Below, piece by piece: positions 13,063 through 59,955 of a stretch of DNA of 64,000 nucleotides; position 1 is the stretch's first letter; every line of letters begins with the position of its first letter. Under the pieces are notes generated by a model. The model had not been told where the DNA came from and did not search any database. It saw nothing but the letters and a program-made list of their open reading frames with translations. Source of the DNA: Siphlonurus alternatus. Lineage: Eukaryota > Arthropoda > Insecta > Ephemeroptera > Siphlonuridae. The stretch covers positions 20,835,799-20,899,798 of the forward strand of contig OX463788.1 in assembly GCA_949825025.1 (NCBI GenBank), in the 5' to 3' direction. The position numbers were made by a program, and so were the translations under genes.

Positions 13063-13434
13063 TGCTAACATGATAATGTTAATCATATGTTTAAAATTAT
13101 CATTTTTTTATAAATATTATACTAAAATCCATTTTCATGTGTATTACACACATTGAAATAAGCAGTTTCATATAAAGAAAATATAAAGAAGAATTAATTT
13201 TTTGGCGTGAATAATTATATTATGTCGTCGCCTCACAATATGTGTTGTATATAATATAAACCACGAGGTTTTGATGCAATTATTGACCTTTGCCGCTTCA
13301 CGTACATATATGTAGGGTCTATAAAGCTGCATCAAAACTTCATGCAATGGTTTATGTGACACATATATTCTAAAACGACGATGTATATTTTATTTAATTT
13401 TGAATGAAAAAGACTCGTACATAATATATATATA

Positions 13435-13494
<60 letters not shown>

Positions 13495-14816
13495 ATCTAT
13501 CTATTTGCTTTTCTACTGTAAATTTAAATTTATAAATAATAAAATTGTACAAAATGCAAAATAATAGACGCGATTTACACACCAGTCGATCGAGCTATTA
13601 ATGTTGCAATTGAAATGTTGACAAGCAAATGTTAATGATTCAATTATTTTCTGTTGTAATTAATGCATATATTTATAATAATATGGCCGGGTTACAATAG
13701 TTAATTGTTGGAGAAACTTTGCATGCATCCCAAAGCAGTGGTTCACCAATTAAATAGCATATAGAATGCCATGCATATATAGATGTTGTATGATTGCGTA
13801 CATTTATAAGACTATATGGTTACATTAATTACTTATTATTACCCTTATTAGATTAAACTTGTGTATGATGATATAGCCTCTGAATTCTACAACTCACACA
13901 GTCAGGTTATATAATAATATTGCAGTATATATAATATAATTATCTACAGTTCACTAATTTTAAATTTTTTTCAGAATTAAACCTTTAACGAATTCTCTAT
14001 TAAAGAGTCGCAGGGGTAAAAATAAAAAAAAAGTAACAAATTCATGTACAAAATATTACTGGCCAGTGGTTTTTATGTTAAACTCTTGTAAGTTTTTGCA
14101 AAATATACTGCATATATAACCATGCAATAACTTAATTGTTAAAAATGAAGGAATCTATGTAAGATTAAAATTTGACCTATCAAAAACAGCAACTTTAAAG
14201 TTGTTAACCTAATGGACTGAAGTTAATTTAAAAACAACAACAAATACTAAATGAAATTAAATTAATTGTTTCTATATATATATTTATAATACAGGACCAT
14301 GCAGATTCGAGAAAGGCTAAAATTTTGCATTATAATTAACAAGTAGAGAAGATAATTAGGCATATATAAAATACCACAAGCATAATTTTGCTACACACGT
14401 AAATATATGAAATTGCTTATTTCAATGCAGCCATGATATACACGACACTCATGAATTTAGAGTATATAGAGATCTATAAAAAAAATAATAATAACAAAAT
14501 TTTAAAGTAAGATAGAAGACAATGAGAAGTATTTTCTTAACTCTATATATATATACTATAATAATAATTGTTAATTTTATTTGGGATGAATTACAATTGT
14601 AATTGTAGGGATCGGGGGGAAAAAATCAATAATGGCAAAAACAAAACATATGTTTTGTTTGCCATTATTGTTTTTTTTTCCGATTATATTAATAATATAT
14701 ATTATATATATATATATATATTAATAACCCAAATGGGTGAATGTTACAGGCGCGCTATAAGGAGCCTATACATCATTGCATATAATATATTTATATATAT
14801 ACATACTAAAATTATT
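13063..14816. other. Intergenic AT-rich DNA
   Basis: Contains an (AT)n tract at about 13430-13488 and short (TA)n stretches at 14540 and 14700. No gene or element is recognised. Confidence 0.6.
13430..13488. repeat. (AT)n microsatellite
   Basis: Uninterrupted TA dinucleotides over about 50 bp, preceded by a slightly broken stretch. Confidence 0.95.
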
Positions 14817-15171
14817 TTAAGGGTAAGGTAACGCCACCAATGTTAAAAAAAAATCCCTCTCACAAAAATTCTGAAAAAAATTTAAAATGTTCTCCTCTAC
14901 ACCCCCTATCAGTAGCTAAAATATCAGGTATACAAATACGATCTAGTTTTTGAGTTATGAATTTTTAAAGTTGACCAATTTAACATGGGAGTTTCATTTC
15001 TCCATGTTAAAGTAGTCAACTTTAAAATTTTATAACTCAAAAACTAGATCGTATTTGTATACCTGATATTTTAGGTACTGATAGGGGGTATAGAGGAGAA
15101 CATTTTAAATTTTTTTCAAAATTTTTGTGAGGGATTTTTTTTAACATGCGGTGGCGTTATCTTACCCTTAA
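14817..15171. mobile_element. TTAA fold-back element, family A, copy 1
   Basis: TTAA at 14817-14820 and 15168-15171. The ends TTAAGGGTAAGGTAACGCCA and GGCGTTATCTTACCCTTAA are inverse copies, and the arms pair through to a centre near 15000. The element is 355 bp, non-coding and non-autonomous. Copies 2 and 3 lie at 35439-35801 and 47829-48183. Identity by eye is high, especially between copies 1 and 3, which suggests recent activity. Confidence 0.85.
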
Positions 15172-15749
15172 TAATTAATATATCAATTAATATTGCAAAC
15201 TCGTGATAGCACAGTTTATGGCGGACTCGTATAATTAAGAAGTATAAAAGAAATCGCTTGACCCAAGGTAAGTTTATTACGTGGGCTTGATCTTTGTTAT
15301 GTTAATTTAATTTCTTAAATTCAACTGTTATCAACGACATTACGAGTATAATGCATACCAATTAAATTACAGAGGTCACAGACATCAATAATCATGTCAG
15401 TATTTCTTAAAATTTTCTCTTATTTACAATATATATAATATAGAAAAAACATACAAAAATAAAATTAAAAAAATATTTATTTTCTCGAATACTCTATAAT
15501 ATATAAAAAGTATAAAATAATCAACAACTTGATCTTTTAGAAGGTATAAAGTAGGTAAGGACTGTTTTATTATTTATATGATAATTCTAGCTTGTGGTTA
15601 CTTTTACTGACATTGGTATTTAGTATTAACTATATAATATCATAATACGATAGTATTTCGTGCGTCGGTAATTTTAATGTTGACCGGCAATACCAGCATC
15701 AGATTCGACATATCCTAGCTGCTTCCTTTCATATTTGAATACTTGAGAA
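15172..15749. other. Intergenic AT-rich DNA
   Basis: Nothing recognised. Confidence 0.6.
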
Positions 15750-16030
15750 TTTCGCGTCATTAAAATCATTGTAATTTTGTTCCCAACACGTCGGGCGCAT
15801 ATCATATTGTCCACAACGTGTTTTGTAATGATGTTCGTATGTTCCGAACGCGTTGTGATGAAATTATTTTGATCCGAACACGTTGTAAATTTTGCCGAGG
15901 TGCCCAACGCGTTGGGGCCAAAATCGTGATGCTCCGAACGTGAATTTCGCTTCTTGGAATTTTTTAATGATCCCAACGCGTTTTGGGATAAAAAATTTCG
16001 CGTCCGAAGCGAATTCGCTTCCGGATGCCA
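15750..16030. repeat. Degenerate tandem array, period about 31 bp (core TCCGAACRCGTTG)
   Basis: The core TCC(C/G)AAC(A/G)CGTT or a variant starts at about 15781, 15810, 15843, 15873, 15902, 15933, 15971 and 16003. Spacings are 29, 33, 30, 29, 31, 38 and 32. AT-rich linkers with GTGATRAAATTTTG-like sequence separate the cores. A 100-codon minus-strand open frame across it is a by-product of the near-30 period and low stop density. The array lies 0.6-0.9 kb upstream of the ADAMTS first exon. Confidence 0.7.
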
Positions 16031-16599
16031 ATTAACATAATATTATATATATAATTATATTATATATATTATGCCACTCTGGTTTTCTCGTAACGAGTTT
16101 CCTCATTAATAACATTCGGAAAATGCTTTCATCATTTAAGTGCAACACGTTACAATTATTTAAAAATATAGATCAATATTGCAATGCAAGTGAAAATACT
16201 TGCGTAAACTGTGATTTTTATTTCGGATGTCATATATAATATATAAATACATTGTATAATACATATATTATATTATACGGTTATACGAACATCGATATAA
16301 TTTATATAATGCTTTAATTAATTTGAGTTTAATTAATTCGATTCACTATTAAATGTTCACTATGCTGACTATAAAAAATATTTCTCAAACATCGTATATA
16401 ATCAAATTATTTTATTTCCTGCAACGAAAATTCCTATATTTTTTTTTCAATTAATTGCTTCAGTTTTAAATGTTTATGAGCAATTTATCAATGTAATAAT
16501 CTGATACACATATGAATAATATATTAAATATATTTAAAAAAATGTATATATCGCTGCATAAATTACATATTTTTTTTTATTATTCTCCCAAAATGATGC
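16031..16599. other. AT-rich DNA upstream of the ADAMTS first exon
   Basis: Very AT-rich. No consensus TATA/initiator pair could be assigned with confidence. Confidence 0.5.
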
Positions 16600-16826
16600 A
16601 ACGGTGGTCTTTAATAAGCGCGAGGTCGCGTAATGAATGAAGAGCTTTGTTAAGGCATCTATAGCAAGACTAGTCCCTGGTTTTTGCTGCCAGCGTGATC
16701 GAGTTGCGAAGAGCAGCGACGGCTTTGCTGGTCAGTGTCTCACTGTGCCAGACTGTCAGACGAGCTCACCGCCTCGCCTCGCTTGTAGCCTCGCGAGCGA
16801 GAGCGCAAATCTTTTGAGACTGGACA
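16600..16826 (+). promoter_or_regulatory. Probable 5' UTR and proximal promoter of the ADAMTS gene
   Basis: A sharp local rise in GC and CpG content (GCGCGAGGTCGCG at about 16618, then GAGCTCACCGCCTCGCC at 16760) stands out from very AT-rich surroundings and leads directly into the start codon at 16827. A short upstream frame begins at the ATG at 16634 (6 codons, then TAA) and could damp translation. The transcription start itself cannot be placed from sequence alone. Confidence 0.45.
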
Positions 16827-53817
<36,991 letters not shown>

Positions 53818-53840
53818 ACAATGTGTTTTTTTTAATTAAA

Positions 53841-53845
<5 letters not shown>

Positions 53846-53904
<59 letters not shown>
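53846..53904. repeat. (AT)n microsatellite
   Basis: About 58 bp of AT dinucleotides starting 28 bp after the ADAMTS stop codon. Confidence 0.95.
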
Positions 53905-53909
<5 letters not shown>

Positions 53910-53936
53910 GGGTGTGTTCAAAAATGTAATTATATA

Positions 53937-54312
53937 GTAGCACAGCATTATTACCTCCTCTATATAGTGGTGAACATATAGGCAACACTGACCTCTCATG
54001 ACCCTTGAAGTGATTCTTGCAGCAGGAATCCTAGCTCAATAAGTGAATAAAGAATATAAATTAATTGTCTCTGTGGCTCAGCTGCTAAATTAATCCTAAA
54101 GCCTGGTTGAAAGGGCAAGCCGTTAGCAACATATATGTCCTCGCGCGGTACGTGGGGTCTATATATTAGCAATTATATAAGCCTCAATCACTACTTAAAA
54201 TAACACCTTACTAAAAAGCAGAGAAAAATTGCCATGGACATAGATGACCGAGGTAGTAATGCTGCTGGCTTTTACCCCGTAAGGGATATAACATCATGTT
54301 ATGAATGACATA
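53937..54312 (+). repeat. Dispersed repeat P, copy 2 (SINE-like)
   Basis: Starts GTAGCACAGCATTATTACC and ends near GCTGGCTTTTACCCCGTAAG with ATCATGTTATGAATG. It carries TGGCTCAGCTGCTAAATTAA, box A-like. It shares the whole layout with copies at 3446-3741 (inverse) and 62886-63200. It may contribute the ADAMTS 3' UTR and its AATAAA. Confidence 0.65.
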
Positions 54313-54339
54313 AATTATAATTATATATATATATTGCAG

Positions 54340-54440
54340 CCACAGCTCTATGGTGTGCATGATGTAGTAGTTAGAGTGCCTGGCTCTTGTCCGAAAGGTC
54401 CCAGGTTTAAATCCCGAACATGGTAGAGGCTCACCTAAAA
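54340..54440 (+). repeat. tRNA-derived SINE head, decayed
   Basis: GATGTAGTAGTTAGAG (box A region) and GGTTTAAATCC (54404-54414, box B with one change) have tRNA-like spacing, followed by CCGAACATGGTAGAGG. It matches the head of the SINE at 59605-59955. It does not fold into a complete cloverleaf by eye and is not called a tRNA gene. Confidence 0.6.
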
Positions 54441-55934
54441 TGGATTGTTAAATGAAAAAAAAAAAAAAAATCAAACACTATAGTTGTACCAAAAATTCGC
54501 ACCTGCAGTCGACTTCATAAACATTATTATAAAATGCTTTCATTTGTCATCAAAATTGATTAAATTTTTTTCACTGCAAGAGTCGTGTAATATAAAATAT
54601 ACATAATTTAAGAAACTGAAAAGAATAGATATTATGGCTAAAGTAGATTGACTTACTTTTTTAAGAAGCAACACATAATAATGTATGAAAATTAAGATAT
54701 ATTTTTACCTGTATATATATATATATCAGGGGCGGCTCGTACTATAGTACTGCGGTACTGCAGCCCCCCCAGAAATTTTGGGAACAAACACACAATTAGA
54801 AATATCAAATAATTCTATAATTTTTCTGAACTTTCCAGCAAATTTTTATCAGTTCTAACATTTAAATCCATGAAATTTTTGCCGCTGCCGCGTAAATTTA
54901 TTCCCTCAGCGCTGCCCAGCGGAAGGTACTGCCACTACTAGCAGTAGCCCAAAGCAGTGTTCCCACCCTCATTCTCCTCCTCTTCAACTCCCACTCAAGC
55001 CGTGTGATTTTGGAGCGATCGGGGACTGTGCGATCGGCAGTACCCGCAAGCTCATTGGCTCAACAGAACCAATGAGAATGAGCTAGTGGTATTTGACATG
55101 CGGGAATAATTTAAACAACACTTCGAAGACATTGCCTGTAATATGGTTTCATTGAGCAGATTAACAAAATTTTAATTACATTCATCAGTGAATATACTAA
55201 CAAAGATTGACTAAATATATTGAAGCACCTGAGGAATGAAGACCAGCACTTTAATTTTACTTTAATAAAAATATGACTGTCCCAAAAGGACCAACACTTA
55301 ATTGTCTTTTGAAAATTAAGTGGTGCATGCATGTAAACAATCGTGAGATATCTCACGTTCGAACAACAACATTGCAACAACAGGTTTCTTACTAACCACG
55401 CAGTTATTAGCGCCAGTCTAACTCGATGGCACTAAACGTCGATCGAATTAATTAAGTGAGAAATCTGGATAACTTAATTCGTTCGTGAATCGCGCCCATG
55501 TATTTTATTATAAATTATAAGTTTACCAGGAACAAGTCGATATACATGGGAGCTATTTATTTATTAAATATTCACTACAGCATTTTATACCATTAATGTG
55601 AAAATTCAAACATAAAAATAAAACAATAAAACAAAAACAAGTTGTAAAAGTGTACGAGTATACAAAATATAAGAAAACGTTAACTATAACTCCAGGATGA
55701 GAAAAATATATAGCTTATTTTTTCCCGGGTTTGCGTGTACCGGCAGTACATTATTTAGCAGCAAATATGCGATAGTAATCAAAGAAATATTGCACGGCTA
55801 AAAAAAAAAATAAAACAAAAATAAAAAAATTGGGATCTTTGATCTGTTATACCGCTCGAGAGGTTTCTCATATGCGCGCTCAAGCCAATTATACCGATGT
55901 GTCGTAATTATAATAAAGGGTGATCAGAACTGCA

Positions 55935-56760
55935 TGAACATCAAATAAATCGATCATGGTATATACAATAATATATGTACAAAATTAGGCGACAACCAGA
56001 ATCTAATATAAATTTTTAAAGACAAAATTTAATAAAAAAATAAAAAATGAAATTTTTATAAGAAAAAATTACATTATTAAACATTATTTCATTATTATTA
56101 GTATTTATTTGATTGAGAAAAAAAAAAATCGTAATCCTGTTAAGGTAGAGATAACACGAATCAGCTGACCCAATGCTAAAAAATCTCATTCATGAAAATT
56201 ATGAAAAAAAAAAAAATAATAAAATATTCTCCTCTACATTACATTATCACCAATCAGTATAGCTAAAATATCAGGTACACAAATTCGAGCTAGCTTTCGA
56301 GTTATTAATTTTTAATGTTGACTAATTTAGCATGGAAGTTTCATTTCTCCATCTCCATGTTAAATTAGTCAACATTAAAACAACTTTAAAAATTAATAAC
56401 TCGAAAACTAGCTCAGTTTTGTATACCTGATAATTTAGCTATACTGATAGGCGATGTAGAGGAGAACATTTTATTTTTTTTTTTTTCGTAATTTTCATGA
56501 CTGAGATTTTTTTAGCATTAGGTCAGCTGATCCGTGTTATCTCTACCTTAACAGGATTACGATTATTTTTTTCTCAATTAAATAAATACTAATAATATTG
56601 AAATAATGTTTAATAATGCAATTTTTTCTTATAAAAATTTCATTTTTTATTTTTTTTATTATAAATTTTGTCTTTAAAATTTTTTATTAGATTCTGGTTG
56701 TCGCCTAATTTTGTACATATTGTATATACCATGATCGATTTATTTGATGTTCATTATATA
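55935..56760. mobile_element. Long palindrome centred on a TTAA element
   Basis: TGAACATCAAATAAATCGAT near 55936 is mirrored by ATCGATTTATTTGATGTTCA near 56732. Arms (GGCGACAACCAGAATCTAAT / ATTAGATTCTGGTTGTCGCC) pair right up to CCTG|TTAA and TTAA|CAGG at the inserted element. Without the insertion the centre would be CCTGTTAACAGG, itself a perfect palindrome. Confidence 0.8.
56140..56551. mobile_element. TTAA fold-back element, family B, copy 3
   Basis: TTAA at 56140-56143 and 56548-56551; ends TTAAGGTAGAGATAACACGA and CGTGTTATCTCTACCTTAA. 412 bp. Interior as in copy 1 (GAGCTAGCTTTCGAGTTATT and AATAACTCGAAAACTAGCTC). Sits exactly at the axis of the surrounding palindrome. Confidence 0.87.
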
Positions 56761-57218
56761 CATTGCGTAAAAATTATACCAGACATTCAGGTTTCATATT
56801 AACAATGCAGTTTGATTGACACTATTATTTAAAAAAAAGGCTTAAAACAATATTTATTTTTATATATGTTTCTTACCACGTGAAAGGACTTATGAATTAA
56901 AAAAAATAATTAAAAATTGGATATTATATTAAGTTTGAAACATTCAATCACGATTTCAAAAGGGCTCGCATAAGTGCATGTCATAACAAATTATAAATAA
57001 AATGCATGCATTTTTTGTTTTTAGATAATTTTTGCTTCTTTGTTGAGAGCATTATTATATGATTTTGTCATAATTTTACCCTAAAAAAGGGGCGTGTCCT
57101 TAAAAAAAATCGCGCCTGCGGCGTGCCATTGGGGGGCTCCGCCCCCCAAACCCCCCCATGATGTTCTGCTGCTTCCATGTCAGGCAGCACCCCCACGGAA
57201 AAGGGGCACGAGCCGCCC

Positions 57219-57221
<3 letters not shown>

Positions 57222-57301
<80 letters not shown>

Positions 57302-57302
57302 T
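57222..57302. repeat. (AT)n microsatellite
   Basis: About 75 bp of AT dinucleotides. Together with the shorter TA run at 54713-54726 it is the presumed insertion target of the 2.5-kb element. Confidence 0.95.
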
Positions 57303-57447
57303 ATTTAATTATTTATAGAGGTATTTATTTTATTTTATATCATAAATAATTTTATGTCAACTTAATAATACAAAAATCAATTTTTTAAATGCTGTTTACT
57401 TCTTTTAGAATACACCAAATTAACGGATTAAAAATTACAAATGCATG

Positions 57448-58114
57448 CCCTTGTAAAACACTACTATACTCAAGTATACTTGCAAAGTATAATTATTATA
57501 CTAAAGTATAATATATTATAAATTATTTTATTATAATAACTTTGTATATATTATTATACTTTAGAAGTATACTAAGCATAGAAAAAAGTATAATAAATTA
57601 ATAATAAATTATACAAATTAAATCATAAAAATTATAATATTGTATAATTATAATATTACAGGATTATAATAAAATAAGTATACTAAATTGTAATTAAATA
57701 TAATTTTATTATTATACAAGATGGCTACTATTAAAAACAAATGAGCGTCAGAAAGCGTTGTAATAATTTAGTCAGCTGATGGGAAATTTCTGTGAACACA
57801 ACGATGGCGTCTTTTGATGAAAATACAGAAAAATGACGGGAAGTATCCATAATTGATTTTCTTCTTGTTAATATTTACATTCATTAAGGTAAAAGGATAC
57901 TTTTTGATGATTTTCTTTTATAATTAAAGATCGAGCTTTTTGTTGAGAGATTTTACAATGCAAGTTTAGTCACGAGCCCAAACCTCCTTGATCCATGCAC
58001 GCTTGCTCTATGAATTTAACATTGCATGATGCTATTATTGCTATATAACTGCTCCAATTTTGATCTTGGTTCAAAATTTCTGGTATCTGGTAGTTTTTGT
58101 ACTATTTATTATAA

Positions 58115-58166
<52 letters not shown>

Positions 58167-58887
58167 GGTCTTTTATTTTCCGTTAGTGCATAATTTTCAT
58201 TTGTTCTATATATTTTTTTTTCTTCTTTTTATATTACGCCATGCTAATACTTTTAGTTGCTTTATTAAAAAAACTTATGTGTGAATAGTTATTTGGCTGA
58301 TAATAAAAAAACAACAGATATTGAAATTTTGAAAATTTTCATGACATGTACTCGGACAAATTATTTTTTTGTGCCAAAGCGACAAAAGTCAAACGGGGAT
58401 AATAACCATGATCTTATATATGTGCAATACTGACCTATCTGCTATATCAGGTGAAAGCAATTAGGAGCTTGAAAAATATATAAAATAAAGCTCATTGTTG
58501 CAATCATGTACATGAAATAGAAGACATAGATGTATTTCACACAAGATCTTGGTAACATATTATTATTGTTCATTATTGCAGACGTGGGACGATTTACTAA
58601 TTTTTATGCTATTTTAATTATAGAAACTATACTAAGTATAATAATTTTAGTATATTTAGTGTAATAAATTTAATATTATTAAGTATAATAAATTTGTGAT
58701 ATATCAAACATTTATTATAATAAATTTAGTATACTAAATTATACGAAATAAGTATTATAATTATACTTTTTTTATTATACTAAAGTATACTTTATTATAG
58801 CTGGAAGTATACTATTTTTATTATATTATACTTTTTTAATGTATGATAAAGTATACTAAATTATAAGTTTTTTTTACAAGGGTGCAA
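57448..58887. mobile_element. Putative DNA element with ends CCCTTGTAAAA
   Basis: The left end CCCTTGTAAAACACTACTAT and right end GTTTTTTTTACAAGGG are inverse copies. For about 260 bp inside each end, the sequence is built of repeated AAGTATACT, TAGTATACTAA and AAGTATAATAAA motifs, a subterminal repeat pattern common in transposase-binding regions. The centre holds a (TA)n tract (58122-58162) and no recognisable protein. About 1.44 kb. The target duplication is unclear. Confidence 0.6.
58122..58162. repeat. (TA)n microsatellite
   Basis: About 40 bp of TA dinucleotides. Confidence 0.93.
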
Positions 58888-59037
58888 ACACTTTTTGTTT
58901 CCATAAACCCAATACGAGGACAATATATATTCATATTATATTATGTAAAAAAAAAAAAAATCGTTTTTAAAACATGAACATCTAATATATTATTTAAATA
59001 TACTAGTACTATATATATAGCCTTTTTTGTATCTTAA

Positions 59038-59396
59038 TTAAGGTAGAGCTAACACGCCCAATGTTAATAAAAATCCCATTCATGAAAATTATGAAAAAAA
59101 AATGAAAATGTTCTCCTTTACATACCTTGTCAGTAGGTAAAATATATCAAGTATACAAAAACGAGCTGGTTTTTTAGTTATTAATTTTCAAAGTTGGATA
59201 AATGAAACTTTCATGTTAATTAAATATTTAAATAAGTCAACATTAAAAATTAATAACTCAAAAACTAGCTTGTTTTTGCATACCTGATATTTTACCTCTA
59301 CTGATAAGGTATTTAAAGGAGAACATTCTAATTTTTTTTTCATAATTTTCAGGAACGGGATTTTTATTAACATTGGGCATATTATCTCTACCTTAA
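59038..59396. mobile_element. TTAA fold-back element, family B, copy 4
   Basis: TTAA at 59038-59041 and 59393-59396; ends TTAAGGTAGAGCTAACACGC and ATATTATCTCTACCTTAA. 359 bp, palindromic. The terminal repeats have lost the GGATCAGCTG block present in copies 1 and 3. Confidence 0.82.
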
Positions 59397-59604
59397 CATT
59401 TTATCTCTGAGCAGCTATTGCAACACTGATCACAATTTCCATTTTAGCATAAAAGAAGCAAATATATTTCTAAAATAATAATAATAATAAAATAATAGAG
59501 TACAGAATTATAAAATTGAAAGATATGTATAATATATATATATTATATTTATACACATATTTGTGTTTTATATTTAATGCATTACATATATATATATATG
59601 TGAT

Positions 59605-59955
59605 ATCTGCTCTGTAGTGTAGTGGTTATATAGTACCCCTGGCTCTGGTCTGAGAGGTCCCCGGTTCGATTCCCGAACACGGCAGACTTTTCGTGACTTG
59701 GGATGGGTGTGACTGATTACTAGATTATGGAGTTGGTAGGAGGAAGGCAGCTTACAGCTGTCTATACTCCGCTGCCCTGCAGTATTGCACTGCCACTGCA
59801 GGCTGCACAGATCTAGCTGGTAGTAGGAGCCCATAAGAGTGCAGGAAAGGGTTCTGGGAGCCTGGTAAGCCCCAGCATGGTCGCAAGATAACTCTTACTG
59901 ACAAGGCTAAATATCGGCCTGGCCACACCCGAAAGGGTAAAATGGTGTCAAGGGT
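59605..59955 (+). repeat. tRNA-derived SINE, near-intact head
   Basis: RNA polymerase III promoter with box A TAGTGTAGTGG (59615-59625) and a perfect box B GGTTCGATTCC (59663-59673), followed by a non-tRNA body (GGGATGGGTGTGACTG, GGAGGAAGGCAGCTTACAGC, GGCCTGGCCACACCC). It ends near 59955 in AT-rich DNA. The decayed head at 54340-54440 is a second member. Pol III-transcribed SINEs of this type move with a partner LINE's machinery; no partner can be matched here. Confidence 0.8.

Larger units (their letters stand above)
54727..57221. mobile_element. 2.5-kb hAT-like element inside an (AT)n tract
   Basis: Ends CAGGGGCGGCTCGTAC and GGCACGAGCCGCCCCTG are inverse copies. Both sides are TA dinucleotides, so an 8-bp duplication ATATATAT would be invisible. 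Subterminal GC-rich blocks (GCAGCCCCCCC on the left; GGGGGGCTCCGCCCCCC on the right). No transposase is recognised. The interior contains a palindrome (55935-56760) with a TTAA element at its centre. Superfamily assignment rests on the CAGGG tip only. Confidence 0.7.

Noticed and set aside
15674..15976. Minus-strand 100-codon frame upstream of the ADAMTS gene
   Set aside because: It follows the degenerate 30-31 bp array; no recognisable domain and no splice or start context.
54351..54440. Second tRNA gene
   Set aside because: Decayed box B and no cloverleaf; related to the SINE head at 59605.
55111..55380. Minus-strand 89-codon frame inside the 2.5-kb hAT-like element as a transposase remnant
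   Set aside because: No recognisable DDE or BED/hATC signature in the translation.
57790..57840. ATG with a short frame (MASFDENTEK) in a good start context, suggesting a first exon
   Set aside because: Stops after 10 codons, no usable donor in frame, and it lies in the middle of a transposon-like unit.
59605..59690. Functional tRNA gene
   Set aside because: Boxes A and B are present but the acceptor stem does not pair well and a non-tRNA body follows, as in a SINE.
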